From assembly GCF_001696455.1 (NCBI RefSeq), contig NZ_MAUJ01000008.1:126501-190500 (forward strand): 64,000 nucleotides of DNA, given 5' to 3'. This DNA is from Pseudoalteromonas luteoviolacea (GTDB taxonomy: Bacteria; Pseudomonadota; Gammaproteobacteria; Enterobacterales; Alteromonadaceae). The notes under the pieces were generated by a model that was not told the origin of the DNA, made no database searches, and saw only the letters and a program-made list of their open reading frames with translations. The translations under genes and the position numbers were made by a program. Below are positions 7,672 through 16,482 of this stretch, piece after piece. Every line of letters starts with the position of its first letter. The first letter of the stretch is position 1.

Positions 7672-9624
7672 CTAGATAGCTTTGTGATATATCTCAGAGC
7701 CACTGCTTTTGAACTCTTCCGATTTCGCTTTCATTTCAGCTTCAACATCGATCATTTTAATTTCGATGGCGTCACCTACGTTGTTCGGGTCAATACCTCG
7801 TGCTTCAAGCTCTTTGGCATAATCCCTAACGTCTTGAGTGATTTTCATTGAGCAGAACTTAGGACCACACATAGAACAGAAGTGAGCTACTTTACCGGAC
7901 TCTTGTGGCAGCGTCTCATCATGGTAAGAAAGCGCTCTTTCAGGATCTAGACTCAGGTTAAACTGGTCGTGCCAACGGAATTCGAATCGCGCTTTAGACA
8001 AGGCATTGTCTCGGATTTGCGCACCACGGTGGCCTTTAGCAAGATCAGCTGCATGGGCTGCAATTTTGTAAGTGATCAAGCCTTCTTTAACGTCTTCTTT
8101 GTTTGGTAGGCCTAAGTGCTCTTTTGGTGTTACATAACATAGCATGGCGGTGCCATACCAAGCGATTTGCGCTGCACCAATTCCTGAAGTGAAGTGGTCA
8201 TAGCCCGGAGCAATATCAGTGGTGAGTGGACCAAGTGTGTAAAAAGGTGCTTCATGGCAATGCTTAAGCTGCTCATCCATGTTCTCTTTGATCATGTGCA
8301 TTGGCACGTGACCAGGGCCTTCAATAAAGACCTGAACATCATGTTCCCATGCAATCTTGGTTAACTCACCGAGAGTACGCAGTTCTGATAATTGCGCGTC
8401 ATCATTCGCGTCAGCAATTGAACCTGGGCGCAAACCATCACCTAGAGAGAAACAAACATCATATTGCTTCATAATCTCACAGATGTCTTCAAAGTGTGTA
8501 TATAGGAAGTTTTCTTTATGATGTGCAAGACACCACTTCGCCATAATCGAACCGCCACGAGATACAATCCCTGTCACGCGCTTAGCCGTCATTGGCACAT
8601 ATCTCAACAGTACGCCCGCGTGGATTGTAAAGTAGTCCACACCTTGTTCTGCTTGTTCAATCAGCGTGTCACGGAAGATTTCCCAAGTAAGATCCTCTGC
8701 AACACCATTCACTTTTTCAAGTGCTTGGTAAATTGGCACTGTACCGATGGGTACTGGAGAGTTACGTACAACCCACTCTCGCGTTTCATGGATATAGCGG
8801 CCCGTAGACAAATCCATTACGGTATCCGCCCCCCAACGAGTAGACCATACTAGTTTTTCAACTTCTTCTTCGATAGACGATGTCACCGATGAATTACCGA
8901 TATTGGCATTCACCTTAACTAAGAAGTTACGGCCAACAATCATAGGCTCAGATTCTGGGTGATTAATGTTGTTTGGAATGATTGCACGACCACGAGCAAC
9001 TTCTGAGCGCACAAACTCAGGCGTAATAAAATCAGGGATTTCAGCCCCAAAAGATTGGCCTTCATGTTGTTGTGCTAACAACTCTTCACGGATCTTTGCA
9101 CGCCCCATGTTTTCACGGATCGCAACAAACTCCATTTCAGGCGTTACGATGCCCTGGCGAGCATAGTGCATTTGCGTGACATTTTTGCCTGGTTTCGCGC
9201 GGCGAATCTTGGGTAAGTTCTCAAAACGAATGTGGTCTAAACCTTCATCAGCCATACGCTGCTGAGAGAACTGAGACGTTACTGAGTTTAATAACTCCGT
9301 GTCATCTCGATTAACAATCCAATTCTCTCTGTATTTAGGTAAGCCTTCACGTACGTTTAACGTGAATTCAGGATCTGTATAAGGGCCTGACGTATCATAC
9401 ACTCTGACAGGCTCATTCTTTTCAAAAACAGGTTCTTCTTCTGTTCCACCCACGAAAGAGTCGCTCAACGAGATCTCTCTCATCCCCACGCGAACACCTT
9501 CTTGCTCACCATCTACATAAATCTTTTTAGAGTTCGGGAATGGTTGGCCCTTAAGGTTATAGATAAATTCCGAAGCCGCTTCGCGCGATTCGCGACGTGA
9601 CAACTTGCTACTGTTATTTGACAT
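7672..9624 (-). CDS. thiC: phosphomethylpyrimidine synthase ThiC
   Basis: This is a 650-aa radical-SAM enzyme that rearranges aminoimidazole ribotide into HMP phosphate, the pyrimidine half of thiamine. The C-terminal cluster motif CSMCGPKFC (Cys583, 586, 591) binds the [4Fe-4S] cluster. Core segments such as DLSTGRYIHETREW and SRGGSIMAKW are intact. I chose ATG 9624, which has GAGG six bases upstream. An ATG at 9636 gives a 4-aa extension. It is the first gene behind the TPP riboswitch at 9812-9898 and the promoter at 9913-9941. Confidence 0.97.
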   Translation of the reverse strand: MSNNSSKLSRRESREAASEFIYNLKGQPFPNSKKIYVDGEQEGVRVGMREISLSDSFVGGTEEEPVFEKNEPVRVYDTSGPYTDPEFTLNVREGLPKYRENWIVNRDDTELLNSVTSQFSQQRMADEGLDHIRFENLPKIRRAKPGKNVTQMHYARQGIVTPEMEFVAIRENMGRAKIREELLAQQHEGQSFGAEIPDFITPEFVRSEVARGRAIIPNNINHPESEPMIVGRNFLVKVNANIGNSSVTSSIEEEVEKLVWSTRWGADTVMDLSTGRYIHETREWVVRNSPVPIGTVPIYQALEKVNGVAEDLTWEIFRDTLIEQAEQGVDYFTIHAGVLLRYVPMTAKRVTGIVSRGGSIMAKWCLAHHKENFLYTHFEDICEIMKQYDVCFSLGDGLRPGSIADANDDAQLSELRTLGELTKIAWEHDVQVFIEGPGHVPMHMIKENMDEQLKHCHEAPFYTLGPLTTDIAPGYDHFTSGIGAAQIAWYGTAMLCYVTPKEHLGLPNKEDVKEGLITYKIAAHAADLAKGHRGAQIRDNALSKARFEFRWHDQFNLSLDPERALSYHDETLPQESGKVAHFCSMCGPKFCSMKITQDVRDYAKELEARGIDPNNVGDAIEIKMIDVEAEMKAKSEEFKSSGSEIYHKAI

Positions 9625-9811
9625 GACGTGCCTCATTTTTAGTTAAGGTGTCTTGTCAGAATTCCGAAAAGGAAGAGACTGGGTTCATACACGACCTCGC
9701 TATTGATAAAACCAATAACGATATCAGTGCAGATGTTGGTGGATAACTCATTAGCACGACGCTAACAAATTGCAGCTTAGGTATCCAAGTTTGGTGACAC
9801 ACACTAAGCAG

Positions 9812-9898
9812 CTTGTTCCCTACGCAGGCATTAACCTGATCAGGTCCACGGATCCCGCAATACAGCGATCTCAGCCCAAATGGGCACTCCGACAAGTA
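9812..9898 (-). promoter_or_regulatory. TPP riboswitch (THI element)
   Basis: On the minus strand the conserved blocks occur in the right order: GTCGGAGTGCCC, GGCTGAGAT, GGGATCCGTGGACCTGATC, then TAATGCCTGCGTAGGGAA. This is the thiamine pyrophosphate aptamer. It sits about 190 bp upstream of the thiC start, so TPP is expected to repress thiC and possibly the whole operon. Confidence 0.96.
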
Positions 9899-9912
9899 AC
9901 GAATTGAGACAA

Positions 9913-9941
9913 AGTCTACTGAATGTCAGGCGATTAGTCAA
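9913..9941 (-). promoter_or_regulatory. sigma-70 promoter of thiC
   Basis: On the minus strand a -35 TTGACT (9941-9936) and a -10 TAGACT (9918-9913) are separated by exactly 17 bp. Transcription would start about 10 bases before the TPP aptamer. The -35 box overlaps the end of the META lipoprotein gene. Confidence 0.7.
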
Positions 9942-10341
9942 AGCGCCTTTCAACTGGTCCGAAATGCCAATTTGCTTCGCCACGCAAAACTAATTCATCG
10001 GCAACACGTTCTATGGGTGCTCCGATTTGCAGCATATTCAAAAATGCTTGTTCCTTTGCATTTATCTCGGGTTCACAGAGTTTGCGCGTCATACCTATGT
10101 TAGACACAAATAACTGCCCTTCTCTAATTTCACCCTGACCAAAAAAGCGATTACACCCAGCGTATCCATTTACTCTGAACGCATCTAAAAATTCTATTGT
10201 AATGGCGTCCTGCGCTGCTATCTCTGCTGGCGCTTTCAATTGCCAACTGGAATATTTGAGCGAATTAGCGTTTACCGTCCCTGTACTTTTACAGCCAATG
10301 AGTACGAAGCTCATTAGACAAAATAAAAAGGTCTTTTTCAT
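9934..10341 (-). CDS. META-domain lipoprotein (HslJ-like)
   Basis: This 135-aa protein has a lipoprotein signal (lipobox LIGC, lipidated Cys17). A META domain follows, with NGYAGCNRFFG, MTRKLCEPE and a conserved pattern up to LVLRG. Proteins of this type are envelope lipoproteins, and some relatives affect resistance to heat or novobiocin. The specific role here is unknown. It is read toward the thiC promoter, with no clear link to thiamine. Confidence 0.85.
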   Translation of the reverse strand: MKKTFLFCLMSFVLIGCKSTGTVNANSLKYSSWQLKAPAEIAAQDAITIEFLDAFRVNGYAGCNRFFGQGEIREGQLFVSNIGMTRKLCEPEINAKEQAFLNMLQIGAPIERVADELVLRGEANWHFGPVERRFD

Positions 10342-10439
10342 TGGTAAACCAAACGTTTAAAAATCAAACTTAATTATAACGCTTGGTCGCACAGAATAGG
10401 CAGTAAAAATGTGTAATAATTTGCCTTTTTGTACAAAAA

Positions 10440-10829
10440 TTAAGAAAATAGCCGCTCAATTTCCTGATGTAGGAACGGTCTACCACGCTCATTAACCGAA
10501 GTCCCAGTCACTACGGCATCCAGCATTAGTTTTTGATCATGCTTTCTTATTACCTTTTGATAGAAGGCAAATCTTAATTTACTCTCTTTTTGAGCCTCAA
10601 CTTCAACATAAAACTCATCACCTGGCCTCAGTGAATCTTTGTAGTTCATTTCTGATCGTATCACCACAAGATTGATTTTTTGTTCCGCCAGTGCTGCAAA
10701 GTCAATATCTTTGTATGCTAAAAACTCATGTCGTGCATGCTCTAAATAATTAAAGTATACGCTGTTGTTAACGATCCCCTGCAAATCGCATTCATAATCT
10801 CTTACTTTAAAGTCAACTTTAAACGTCAT
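10440..10829 (-). CDS. acyl-CoA thioesterase, hotdog fold (4HBT/YbgC-like)
   Basis: This 129-aa single-domain hotdog protein has the family hallmark near the N-terminus: VRDYECDLQGIVNNSVYFN, where the Asp and following tract form the active site. The EHARHEFL helix follows. It probably hydrolyses acyl-CoA thioesters in the cytoplasm, but its substrate cannot be read from sequence. It is monocistronic and divergent from the TonB-dependent receptor. Confidence 0.88.
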   Translation of the reverse strand: MTFKVDFKVRDYECDLQGIVNNSVYFNYLEHARHEFLAYKDIDFAALAEQKINLVVIRSEMNYKDSLRPGDEFYVEVEAQKESKLRFAFYQKVIRKHDQKLMLDAVVTGTSVNERGRPFLHQEIERLFS

Positions 10830-10936
10830 AGTTCGTCCTCTGATTAGAATGCGAAAGTTTATATCATAAATATTCAGTTATGTGGTCGGGCTTTTGCTAA
10901 ACTAGAGCGCAACTAACACGGGACTATAAATAACAA

Positions 10937-13048
10937 ATGAAGCTAAAACTCTCATTGCTCGCTGCCAGTTTATCGGTGGCATTTTCAAATACAGCTGCTG
11001 CTGAACAAACATCTTCAAACCAAGATATTGAAAAGATTCAAGTTACTGGAGACTTTCAACAAGAATCATTGCTCACTTTAAGTGCCAGCGCGTCTGTTTT
11101 TGACGAGTCTGAAATCCATACACGTGGCGCGAGCTATTTAGATGAAATATTAAATAGTGCGGCAAATGTTAACTTTACAGCTGGTGCGTCACGCGGTCGC
11201 TTCGTTCAGATCCGTGGAGTCGGATTACGCTCACAGTTTGTCGACCCAATTACACCGAGTGTGGGTCTGCTTATTGATGGCATTAACTACTCTGGACTAG
11301 GGGGGAGTAGCCTGCTATTTGACGTTGACCAAGTTGCAATTTATCGCGGTCCGCAGGGGACAAAGTTCGGTGCAGACGCGATGGGCGGGGTTATCGATAT
11401 GCACTCTGCAGCCGCCAGCCAAAGTAATCAATTTAAAGTTAAATTAGGCGCTGCTAATTATGGTACTTATGAAGCAGGTATTGCAGCAGGCACAGGTATC
11501 ACGGAATCCACAGCAGCTCGTGTCAGTTTGTATCAGAAAAAGTCAGATGGGTACGTAGACAACATATTTTTAAATCAAGACACACAGGATCAAGATGAAC
11601 GCGTCGCTCGAATTAAGCTCAATTCACAGCTTAGCGATGATCTAAAAATAGGGTTCACTTACCACTTGATCGATATAGACAATGGTTACGATGGTTTTAC
11701 CCTAGATAACAGCCGCACAAGTGTTGCAGATCAACCGGGTAAAGATACTCAGCAAAGCGACGCTTTTGCAGTAAATATGGATTATCAAGGCTTCGACCTA
11801 TTTAATCTTGAAGTCATTGCGACAGGCTTGCAAGCCGATACAGAATACAGCTACGACGAAGATTGGACTTGCACAGACGCTTCACAGCCAGTCCTTTGCG
11901 AAGCTGGGCTTAACGAAAACTACTGGGGCGCAGCGACAGATCAGTACTTGAGAGACCATGAGCGAGGCGCGTTGGAAGTGCGCCTTACCAGTAAAGACGC
12001 CGACTGGACTGTGGGACTTTTCACGCAAAAATATGACGTCGATTTGACTCGACATTACTCATGGGTCAGTGATGTTTTTAAGTCGTCTAATGAGGTAAAT
12101 AATCACGCTGTGTTTATTCATAAAATCACCGATTTAAATGAACAAACACAACTTATTACTGGCCTTCGAGCTGAGCGCTTTGACTCCGATTACATTGACA
12201 GTAGACAAGTCAATCAGTCGACCGACGATACAATGCTAGGCGGTAAAATTGCCCTAGAGTATCAAGCCACGCCTCAGACGATGATTTATACAAGTGTTAA
12301 TCGCGGATATAAGAGCGGTGGTATCAATGCAGTAGCGTTGGCCAGTGCAAATAACAGTACTGACTTACCAGCCAATTTTGATCCTGAATACATCTGGAAC
12401 TATGAGTTTGGTGTGAAGGGACAATCAAAAGACCTTCGCCATACACTTCATATCACTGCGTTTTATATGGACCGAGATAGTATGCAGTTGAATCAAGGAT
12501 TGCAGCTAAGTGGCGCAGAGTTTACGTCCTTTATCAGTAACGCCGCCGACGGAACGAATTATGGTATTGAAATCGAAGGACATTCAAAACTGAGTGACGC
12601 GTTAAGCTTTAACTATACTCTTGGCTATTTAGAAACCAAGATTAATGACTACGCAATCACACAAGAAGATGATCAAGGTAACGATGTACTTGTAAGTCTA
12701 GATGGTCGTGAGCAAGCACAGGCACCAAAGTATCAATATTCAGCAAATTTACAGTATGACTTTTCAGAAGCAATCTCTGTACAAGTCGGCCTTGAAGGTA
12801 AAGACGATTACTACCTTTCTGATAGTCACTTTGGTCAAGCCCCAAGTCACAATTTAATTAACGCCAGCGCTTCATATTACGCGGATCAGTGGTCACTGAC
12901 ATTCTGGGGAAGAAATTTAGCCGATAGAGATATCCCAGTAAGGGGCTTCCAATTCGCAGCCGACCCTAGGCTAAGCTATGCCGTTAGGGATTATGTTCAG
13001 TATGGCGAACCAAGGTTAGTGGGGATTACATTTAAATACGAACATTAA
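10937..13048 (+). CDS. TonB-dependent outer-membrane receptor
   Basis: This 703-aa outer-membrane receptor has a signal peptide (about 1-22, ending AAAEQ), a possible TonB-box region (EKIQVTGD), a plug domain (about 45-155, with IRGVG and VAIYRGPQGTKFGADAMGG), then a beta-barrel to the C-terminal GITFKYEH. It should import a scarce ligand, such as a siderophore, vitamin or oligosaccharide, powered by TonB. No transporter, oxidoreductase or regulator gene lies next to it, so the substrate is unknown. A shared terminator follows. Confidence 0.9.
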   Translation: MKLKLSLLAASLSVAFSNTAAAEQTSSNQDIEKIQVTGDFQQESLLTLSASASVFDESEIHTRGASYLDEILNSAANVNFTAGASRGRFVQIRGVGLRSQFVDPITPSVGLLIDGINYSGLGGSSLLFDVDQVAIYRGPQGTKFGADAMGGVIDMHSAAASQSNQFKVKLGAANYGTYEAGIAAGTGITESTAARVSLYQKKSDGYVDNIFLNQDTQDQDERVARIKLNSQLSDDLKIGFTYHLIDIDNGYDGFTLDNSRTSVADQPGKDTQQSDAFAVNMDYQGFDLFNLEVIATGLQADTEYSYDEDWTCTDASQPVLCEAGLNENYWGAATDQYLRDHERGALEVRLTSKDADWTVGLFTQKYDVDLTRHYSWVSDVFKSSNEVNNHAVFIHKITDLNEQTQLITGLRAERFDSDYIDSRQVNQSTDDTMLGGKIALEYQATPQTMIYTSVNRGYKSGGINAVALASANNSTDLPANFDPEYIWNYEFGVKGQSKDLRHTLHITAFYMDRDSMQLNQGLQLSGAEFTSFISNAADGTNYGIEIEGHSKLSDALSFNYTLGYLETKINDYAITQEDDQGNDVLVSLDGREQAQAPKYQYSANLQYDFSEAISVQVGLEGKDDYYLSDSHFGQAPSHNLINASASYYADQWSLTFWGRNLADRDIPVRGFQFAADPRLSYAVRDYVQYGEPRLVGITFKYEH

Positions 13049-13079
13049 AAAAAACGGCGCTTAAAGCGCCGTTTTTTCT
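13047..13079. terminator. bidirectional terminator between TonB receptor and speD
   Basis: The stem AACGGCGC/GCGCCGTT with a short loop has an A-run on the left and a T-run on the right. It serves the convergent receptor gene and speD. Confidence 0.9.
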
Positions 13080-13083
13080 CAAT

Positions 13084-13893
13084 TTACTCGGGATCCGGTA
13101 AGTTTCTACCATAGAAAACTTCTTGGATTTCGCGATTAAGCTTATTGCGAATTTCCTCTTCTTCCTCATCCGTTAACTCGTCCGTTGTAATACCGAAAAG
13201 ATACGTGTTTAAGTCGGTTTCTTTCAACATCATTTTGGTGTGGAACAAGTTTTCCTGATACACATTCACATCCACCATTTGATAGGCGTCTTTAGTGTCA
13301 TCAGTCATAAAGTTCTGGATAGAATGGATTGGATGATCGATATAATGCTTCACCCCATTCACGTCACGTGTAAAACCGCGCACACGATAATCGATTGTCA
13401 CCACGTCAGACTCTAATGAGTGGATCAAAAAGTTCAATGCTTTGAGTGGCGAGATAATGCCACACGTTGACACTTCAATATCTGCACGGAAAGTACAAAT
13501 ACCATCATGTGGGTGTGCTTCTGGGTAGGTATGTACACAAATATGGCTTTTATCTAGGTGTGCAACCACAGAGTCGGGTAATGGCCCCGGAGTTTCTTGA
13601 CTGTGTGGCACGGTACCTTCAACAGGCTCTTCAGATACCAAAATTGTGACGCTGGCACCTTGTGGATCATAATCCTGACGAGCAATATTCAAGACATTGG
13701 CACCGATGATATCGACAACTTCTTTTAAAATATCGGTCAGACGATCAGCACTGTACTGTTCATCGATATACTCAATGTACTCTTTTCGCTGTTGCTCAGT
13801 TTTGGCGTAGCAAATATCGTAGATACTAAAGCTTAAACTCTTTGTTAAGTTGTTAAAGCCATGGAGTTTAATTTTATTAAAGGGCTTGTTCAC
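13084..13893 (-). CDS. speD: S-adenosylmethionine decarboxylase proenzyme
   Basis: This is a 269-aa pyruvoyl enzyme of the E. coli type. It makes decarboxylated SAM, the aminopropyl donor for spermidine. Self-cleavage is expected at Lys115/Ser116 in HLDKSHICVHTYPE, with the serine becoming the pyruvoyl group. HPHDGICTFRADIE and STCGIISPL are conserved. No speE gene is adjacent, so the partner synthase must lie elsewhere, or the product is used in another way. Confidence 0.95.
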   Translation of the reverse strand: MNKPFNKIKLHGFNNLTKSLSFSIYDICYAKTEQQRKEYIEYIDEQYSADRLTDILKEVVDIIGANVLNIARQDYDPQGASVTILVSEEPVEGTVPHSQETPGPLPDSVVAHLDKSHICVHTYPEAHPHDGICTFRADIEVSTCGIISPLKALNFLIHSLESDVVTIDYRVRGFTRDVNGVKHYIDHPIHSIQNFMTDDTKDAYQMVDVNVYQENLFHTKMMLKETDLNTYLFGITTDELTDEEEEEIRNKLNREIQEVFYGRNLPDPE

Positions 13894-13979
13894 GATAGAC
13901 CCACCTTAAAACAAGAAAATCTGCGCTGCAGAACTAAAAGTTCGCGGATTTTATACGAAAAATAGTCGCTGAAAAAGCG

Positions 13980-14393
13980 TTATTTTTCTTCACTTTGTAC
14001 AACCTCGTGGGTATGTGTAATTTCCACTGCTTTTTCAAGCATTAAAGCCACCGAGCAATACTTTTCCGCTGACAAATTAACGGCACGTGCGAGGTGCTTT
14101 TCAGACACATTCTCACCAGTAACCACAAAGTGTAGATTGATTTTTGTAAATACTCTAGGCGCTGATTCCGCACGCTCAGCAGAAAGCTTTACTTCAACAT
14201 TGTGGACAATTTGCTTAGCCTTTTTCAAAATGCTCACGACATCCACAGACGCGCAAGCACCAGCAGACATTAGCACCATTTCCATAGGACTTGGTGCAGC
14301 ACTGTCACTGCCAGCATCAAAAACCACGTTGTGACCCGAGTTAGAACGTCCTAAAAACGTATCGCCTTCAACCCATTTTACACTTGCTTGCAT
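13980..14393 (-). CDS. OsmC/Ohr-family protein (YhfA-like)
   Basis: This 137-aa protein has the OsmC fold pattern. An N-terminal strand region (VKWVEGDTFLGRSNSGHNVVFD) precedes the helix with the redox cysteine in MSAGACASVDVV. A second cysteine is in AEKYCSVALML. Two such cysteines are typical of the family, which reduces organic hydroperoxides. The YhfA subgroup has no proven substrate. It stands alone between two hairpins. Confidence 0.85.
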   Translation of the reverse strand: MQASVKWVEGDTFLGRSNSGHNVVFDAGSDSAAPSPMEMVLMSAGACASVDVVSILKKAKQIVHNVEVKLSAERAESAPRVFTKINLHFVVTGENVSEKHLARAVNLSAEKYCSVALMLEKAVEITHTHEVVQSEEK

Positions 14394-14415
14394 ATTTTAC
14401 CTTCTTAAAACGAAT

Positions 14416-14437
14416 AACACCGCCAATAGGCGGTGTT
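14416..14437 (-). terminator. hairpin/terminator downstream of the DUF3802-like gene
   Basis: A perfect 9-bp stem (AACACCGCC/GGCGGTGTT) with a 4-nt loop is followed on the minus strand by a loose T-rich tract. It separates the DUF3802-like gene from the OsmC-like gene. Confidence 0.65.
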
Positions 14438-14462
14438 AACTTCTTTCAATCTTTATCTCAGA

Positions 14463-14831
14463 TCACTGAATAGCTGAATCAAATAAATTTTTAACTAAAC
14501 CAGCAAACTCTTCGATAAACTCTTGTTGTTCTTCAGTTACACGCTGATCGACAACGCTAGACAACACTTCCTGTAGGTCATAAACAATGCCATCGACTTC
14601 TCTCACAATCAAGCTGCGTTGTTCAGTCGACAATCCAGTATGCTGTTCACACAAGCGGATCACGTGCTCAGCAATGACATCTTCAATTAATTCAACAACC
14701 TTAGGTGCATTAGGCTTTACTACACCCGGCTTCTCAAACAAGGCTAAATTTTGTGTCAGATACATGACTAACTCATCATATCCTTGTTTATCTAAAACCA
14801 TATATTGCCCACCTGAGTTTACCAACGACAT
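14463..14831 (-). CDS. DUF3802-like protein
   Basis: This 122-aa acidic, mostly helical protein has no signal peptide or membrane segment. The pattern with LVMYLTQNLALFE, VVELIEDVIAEHVI and VTEEQQEFIEEFAGLVKN resembles the DUF3802 family, known from marine gammaproteobacteria. This assignment is from memory, not from a search. No catalytic motif is visible and no function is known. Confidence 0.65.
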   Translation of the reverse strand: MSLVNSGGQYMVLDKQGYDELVMYLTQNLALFEKPGVVKPNAPKVVELIEDVIAEHVIRLCEQHTGLSTEQRSLIVREVDGIVYDLQEVLSSVVDQRVTEEQQEFIEEFAGLVKNLFDSAIQ

Positions 14832-14890
14832 CTCCTATTGATTTAAGCAGAAACTTGATCTGATTGCTACTTTTCAGCGCCCCAGAAAAA

Positions 14891-14922
14891 TAAAAAAGCA
14901 GCGAATGCTGCTTTTTTAAGAA
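14891..14922 (-). terminator. terminator of the ast operon
   Basis: The hairpin AAAGCAGC/GCTGCTTT lies with T-runs on either side, depending on strand. It lies between astD (which ends at 14997 on the minus strand) and the DUF3802-like gene. Confidence 0.75.
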
Positions 14923-14996
14923 TAAAGCGTGAGATAAATTCAATGCAAAATAATATTGCGTCACGCGTTATTATAAATTACCGATTGGAGGTAATT

Positions 14997-16469
14997 TTAA
15001 TCCAATGATAGGCCCGGACTCAAGCTTCCTGGTAATGTAACTTTTTCAAGTTCAACAGATGCCACTGGGTACGCACAATAATCCGCCGCATAGTAAGCAC
15101 TTGCACGGTGGTTACCAGATGCACCAATACCACCAAATGGTGCAGCACTTGAAGCACCTGTAATTGGACGATTCCAGTTAACAATACCCGCGCGGATACG
15201 ACGTAGGAAATGGTCGTAATCGGCTTCATTGTCGCTTAGTAGACCCGCAGATAGGCCAAAGCTCGTATCATTTGCTAGTTCAATGGCAGCATCAAAGTCT
15301 GTGTAACGGAACACTTTTAATAGCGGGCCGAAATGCTCATCATCAGGGAAGTCTGTCACGTTAGTACACTCGATAATACCTGGTGTTACAAAGCCAGTAC
15401 CTTGAGTGTGAGTCAGCTCTAGTAAACTCTCACCGCCGAGTTCAACAAGTTGTTGCTGAGCAGCAACCATGCCCGCTGCGGCCGCTTCTGAGATCATAGA
15501 ACCCATGAATGGCTGATCTTCATCATCGAAGTTACCAATCTTGATAGCTTTAGTCGCACGTAATAATTGCGCTAGGATTGCATCGCCCTGCTCACCTTGT
15601 GGTAAGAATAGCTTACGCGCACACGTACAGCGCTGACCACTCGAAATAAACGCAGACTGGATGATGTCATGCACTACCGCTTTTGTGTCTGACACATCTT
15701 TCACGATCAGTGGGTTGTTACCACCCATCTCTAGTGCCAAAATTTTGCCAGGCTGACCCGCGAACTGCTCATGCAGGAAATGACCTGTACGAGAAGAACC
15801 TGTGAAGAATAAGCCATCAATGCCTTTGTGCGAAGCAAGCGCTTTACCAGTCTCTACTTCACCTTGAACTAGGTTGATCACGCCTGCTGGTAAACCTGCT
15901 TTTTCCCACAGTTGCAGCGTTAATTCTGCAACATATGGCGTCATTTCAGACGGCTTAAATACTACGGTGTTACCCGCAAGCAATGCCGGAACAATGTGAC
16001 CATTTGGCAAGTGACCTGGGAAATTGTATGGGCCAAATACAGCAACAACACCGTGCGCTTTATGGCGGATCACTGCGCGGCCTACAGGCATCGCATTTTC
16101 AACTACACCCGTGCGCTCTTGGTATGCTTTTTCAGAAATAGCAATTTTACCCACCATTGCACCCGCTTCAGTGCGCGTTTCCCATAGTGGCTTACCTGTT
16201 TCTTTCGCGATTGCAATTGCAAGCTCTTCGCTGTGCTCTTTTAATACTTCTGCAAAGCGCTTGACGATGTCTAAACGCGCTTCAAAAGATAGGTCACTCC
16301 ACAGATAGTATGCTTCACGCGCAGATTTAACTGCACTGTCTACTTGCTCTGCGGTCGCAGCATTTGCCGACCAGATTTGTTCATTATTTGCTGGATTTAA
16401 AGACGCAAATTCTGCACCTTCACCAGCTAACCATTGACCATTGATAAATTGTGCTGCATGTGTTGTCAT
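14997..16469 (-). CDS. astD: N-succinylglutamate 5-semialdehyde dehydrogenase
   Basis: This 490-aa NAD-dependent aldehyde dehydrogenase oxidises succinylglutamate semialdehyde in the arginine succinyltransferase (AST) catabolic pathway. The catalytic cysteine is in GQRCTCARKLF, and LEMGGNNPLIV carries the conserved glutamate. I chose ATG 16469 (MTTHAAQFINGQWL), which has GGGAAAG upstream and matches the usual length. The upstream open frame runs into astA. It lies 13 nt after astA. Confidence 0.94.
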   Translation of the reverse strand: MTTHAAQFINGQWLAGEGAEFASLNPANNEQIWSANAATAEQVDSAVKSAREAYYLWSDLSFEARLDIVKRFAEVLKEHSEELAIAIAKETGKPLWETRTEAGAMVGKIAISEKAYQERTGVVENAMPVGRAVIRHKAHGVVAVFGPYNFPGHLPNGHIVPALLAGNTVVFKPSEMTPYVAELTLQLWEKAGLPAGVINLVQGEVETGKALASHKGIDGLFFTGSSRTGHFLHEQFAGQPGKILALEMGGNNPLIVKDVSDTKAVVHDIIQSAFISSGQRCTCARKLFLPQGEQGDAILAQLLRATKAIKIGNFDDEDQPFMGSMISEAAAAGMVAAQQQLVELGGESLLELTHTQGTGFVTPGIIECTNVTDFPDDEHFGPLLKVFRYTDFDAAIELANDTSFGLSAGLLSDNEADYDHFLRRIRAGIVNWNRPITGASSAAPFGGIGASGNHRASAYYAADYCAYPVASVELEKVTLPGSLSPGLSLD

Positions 16470-16482
16470 AATTCTTTCCCAA

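Noticed and set aside
8518..8853. 111-aa plus-strand frame inside thiC
   Set aside because: Antisense shadow of a highly conserved gene.
9656..9895. 79-aa minus-strand frame between thiC and its promoter
   Set aside because: It lies across the TPP riboswitch. The codons simply read through the conserved aptamer, and no ribosome-binding site is present.
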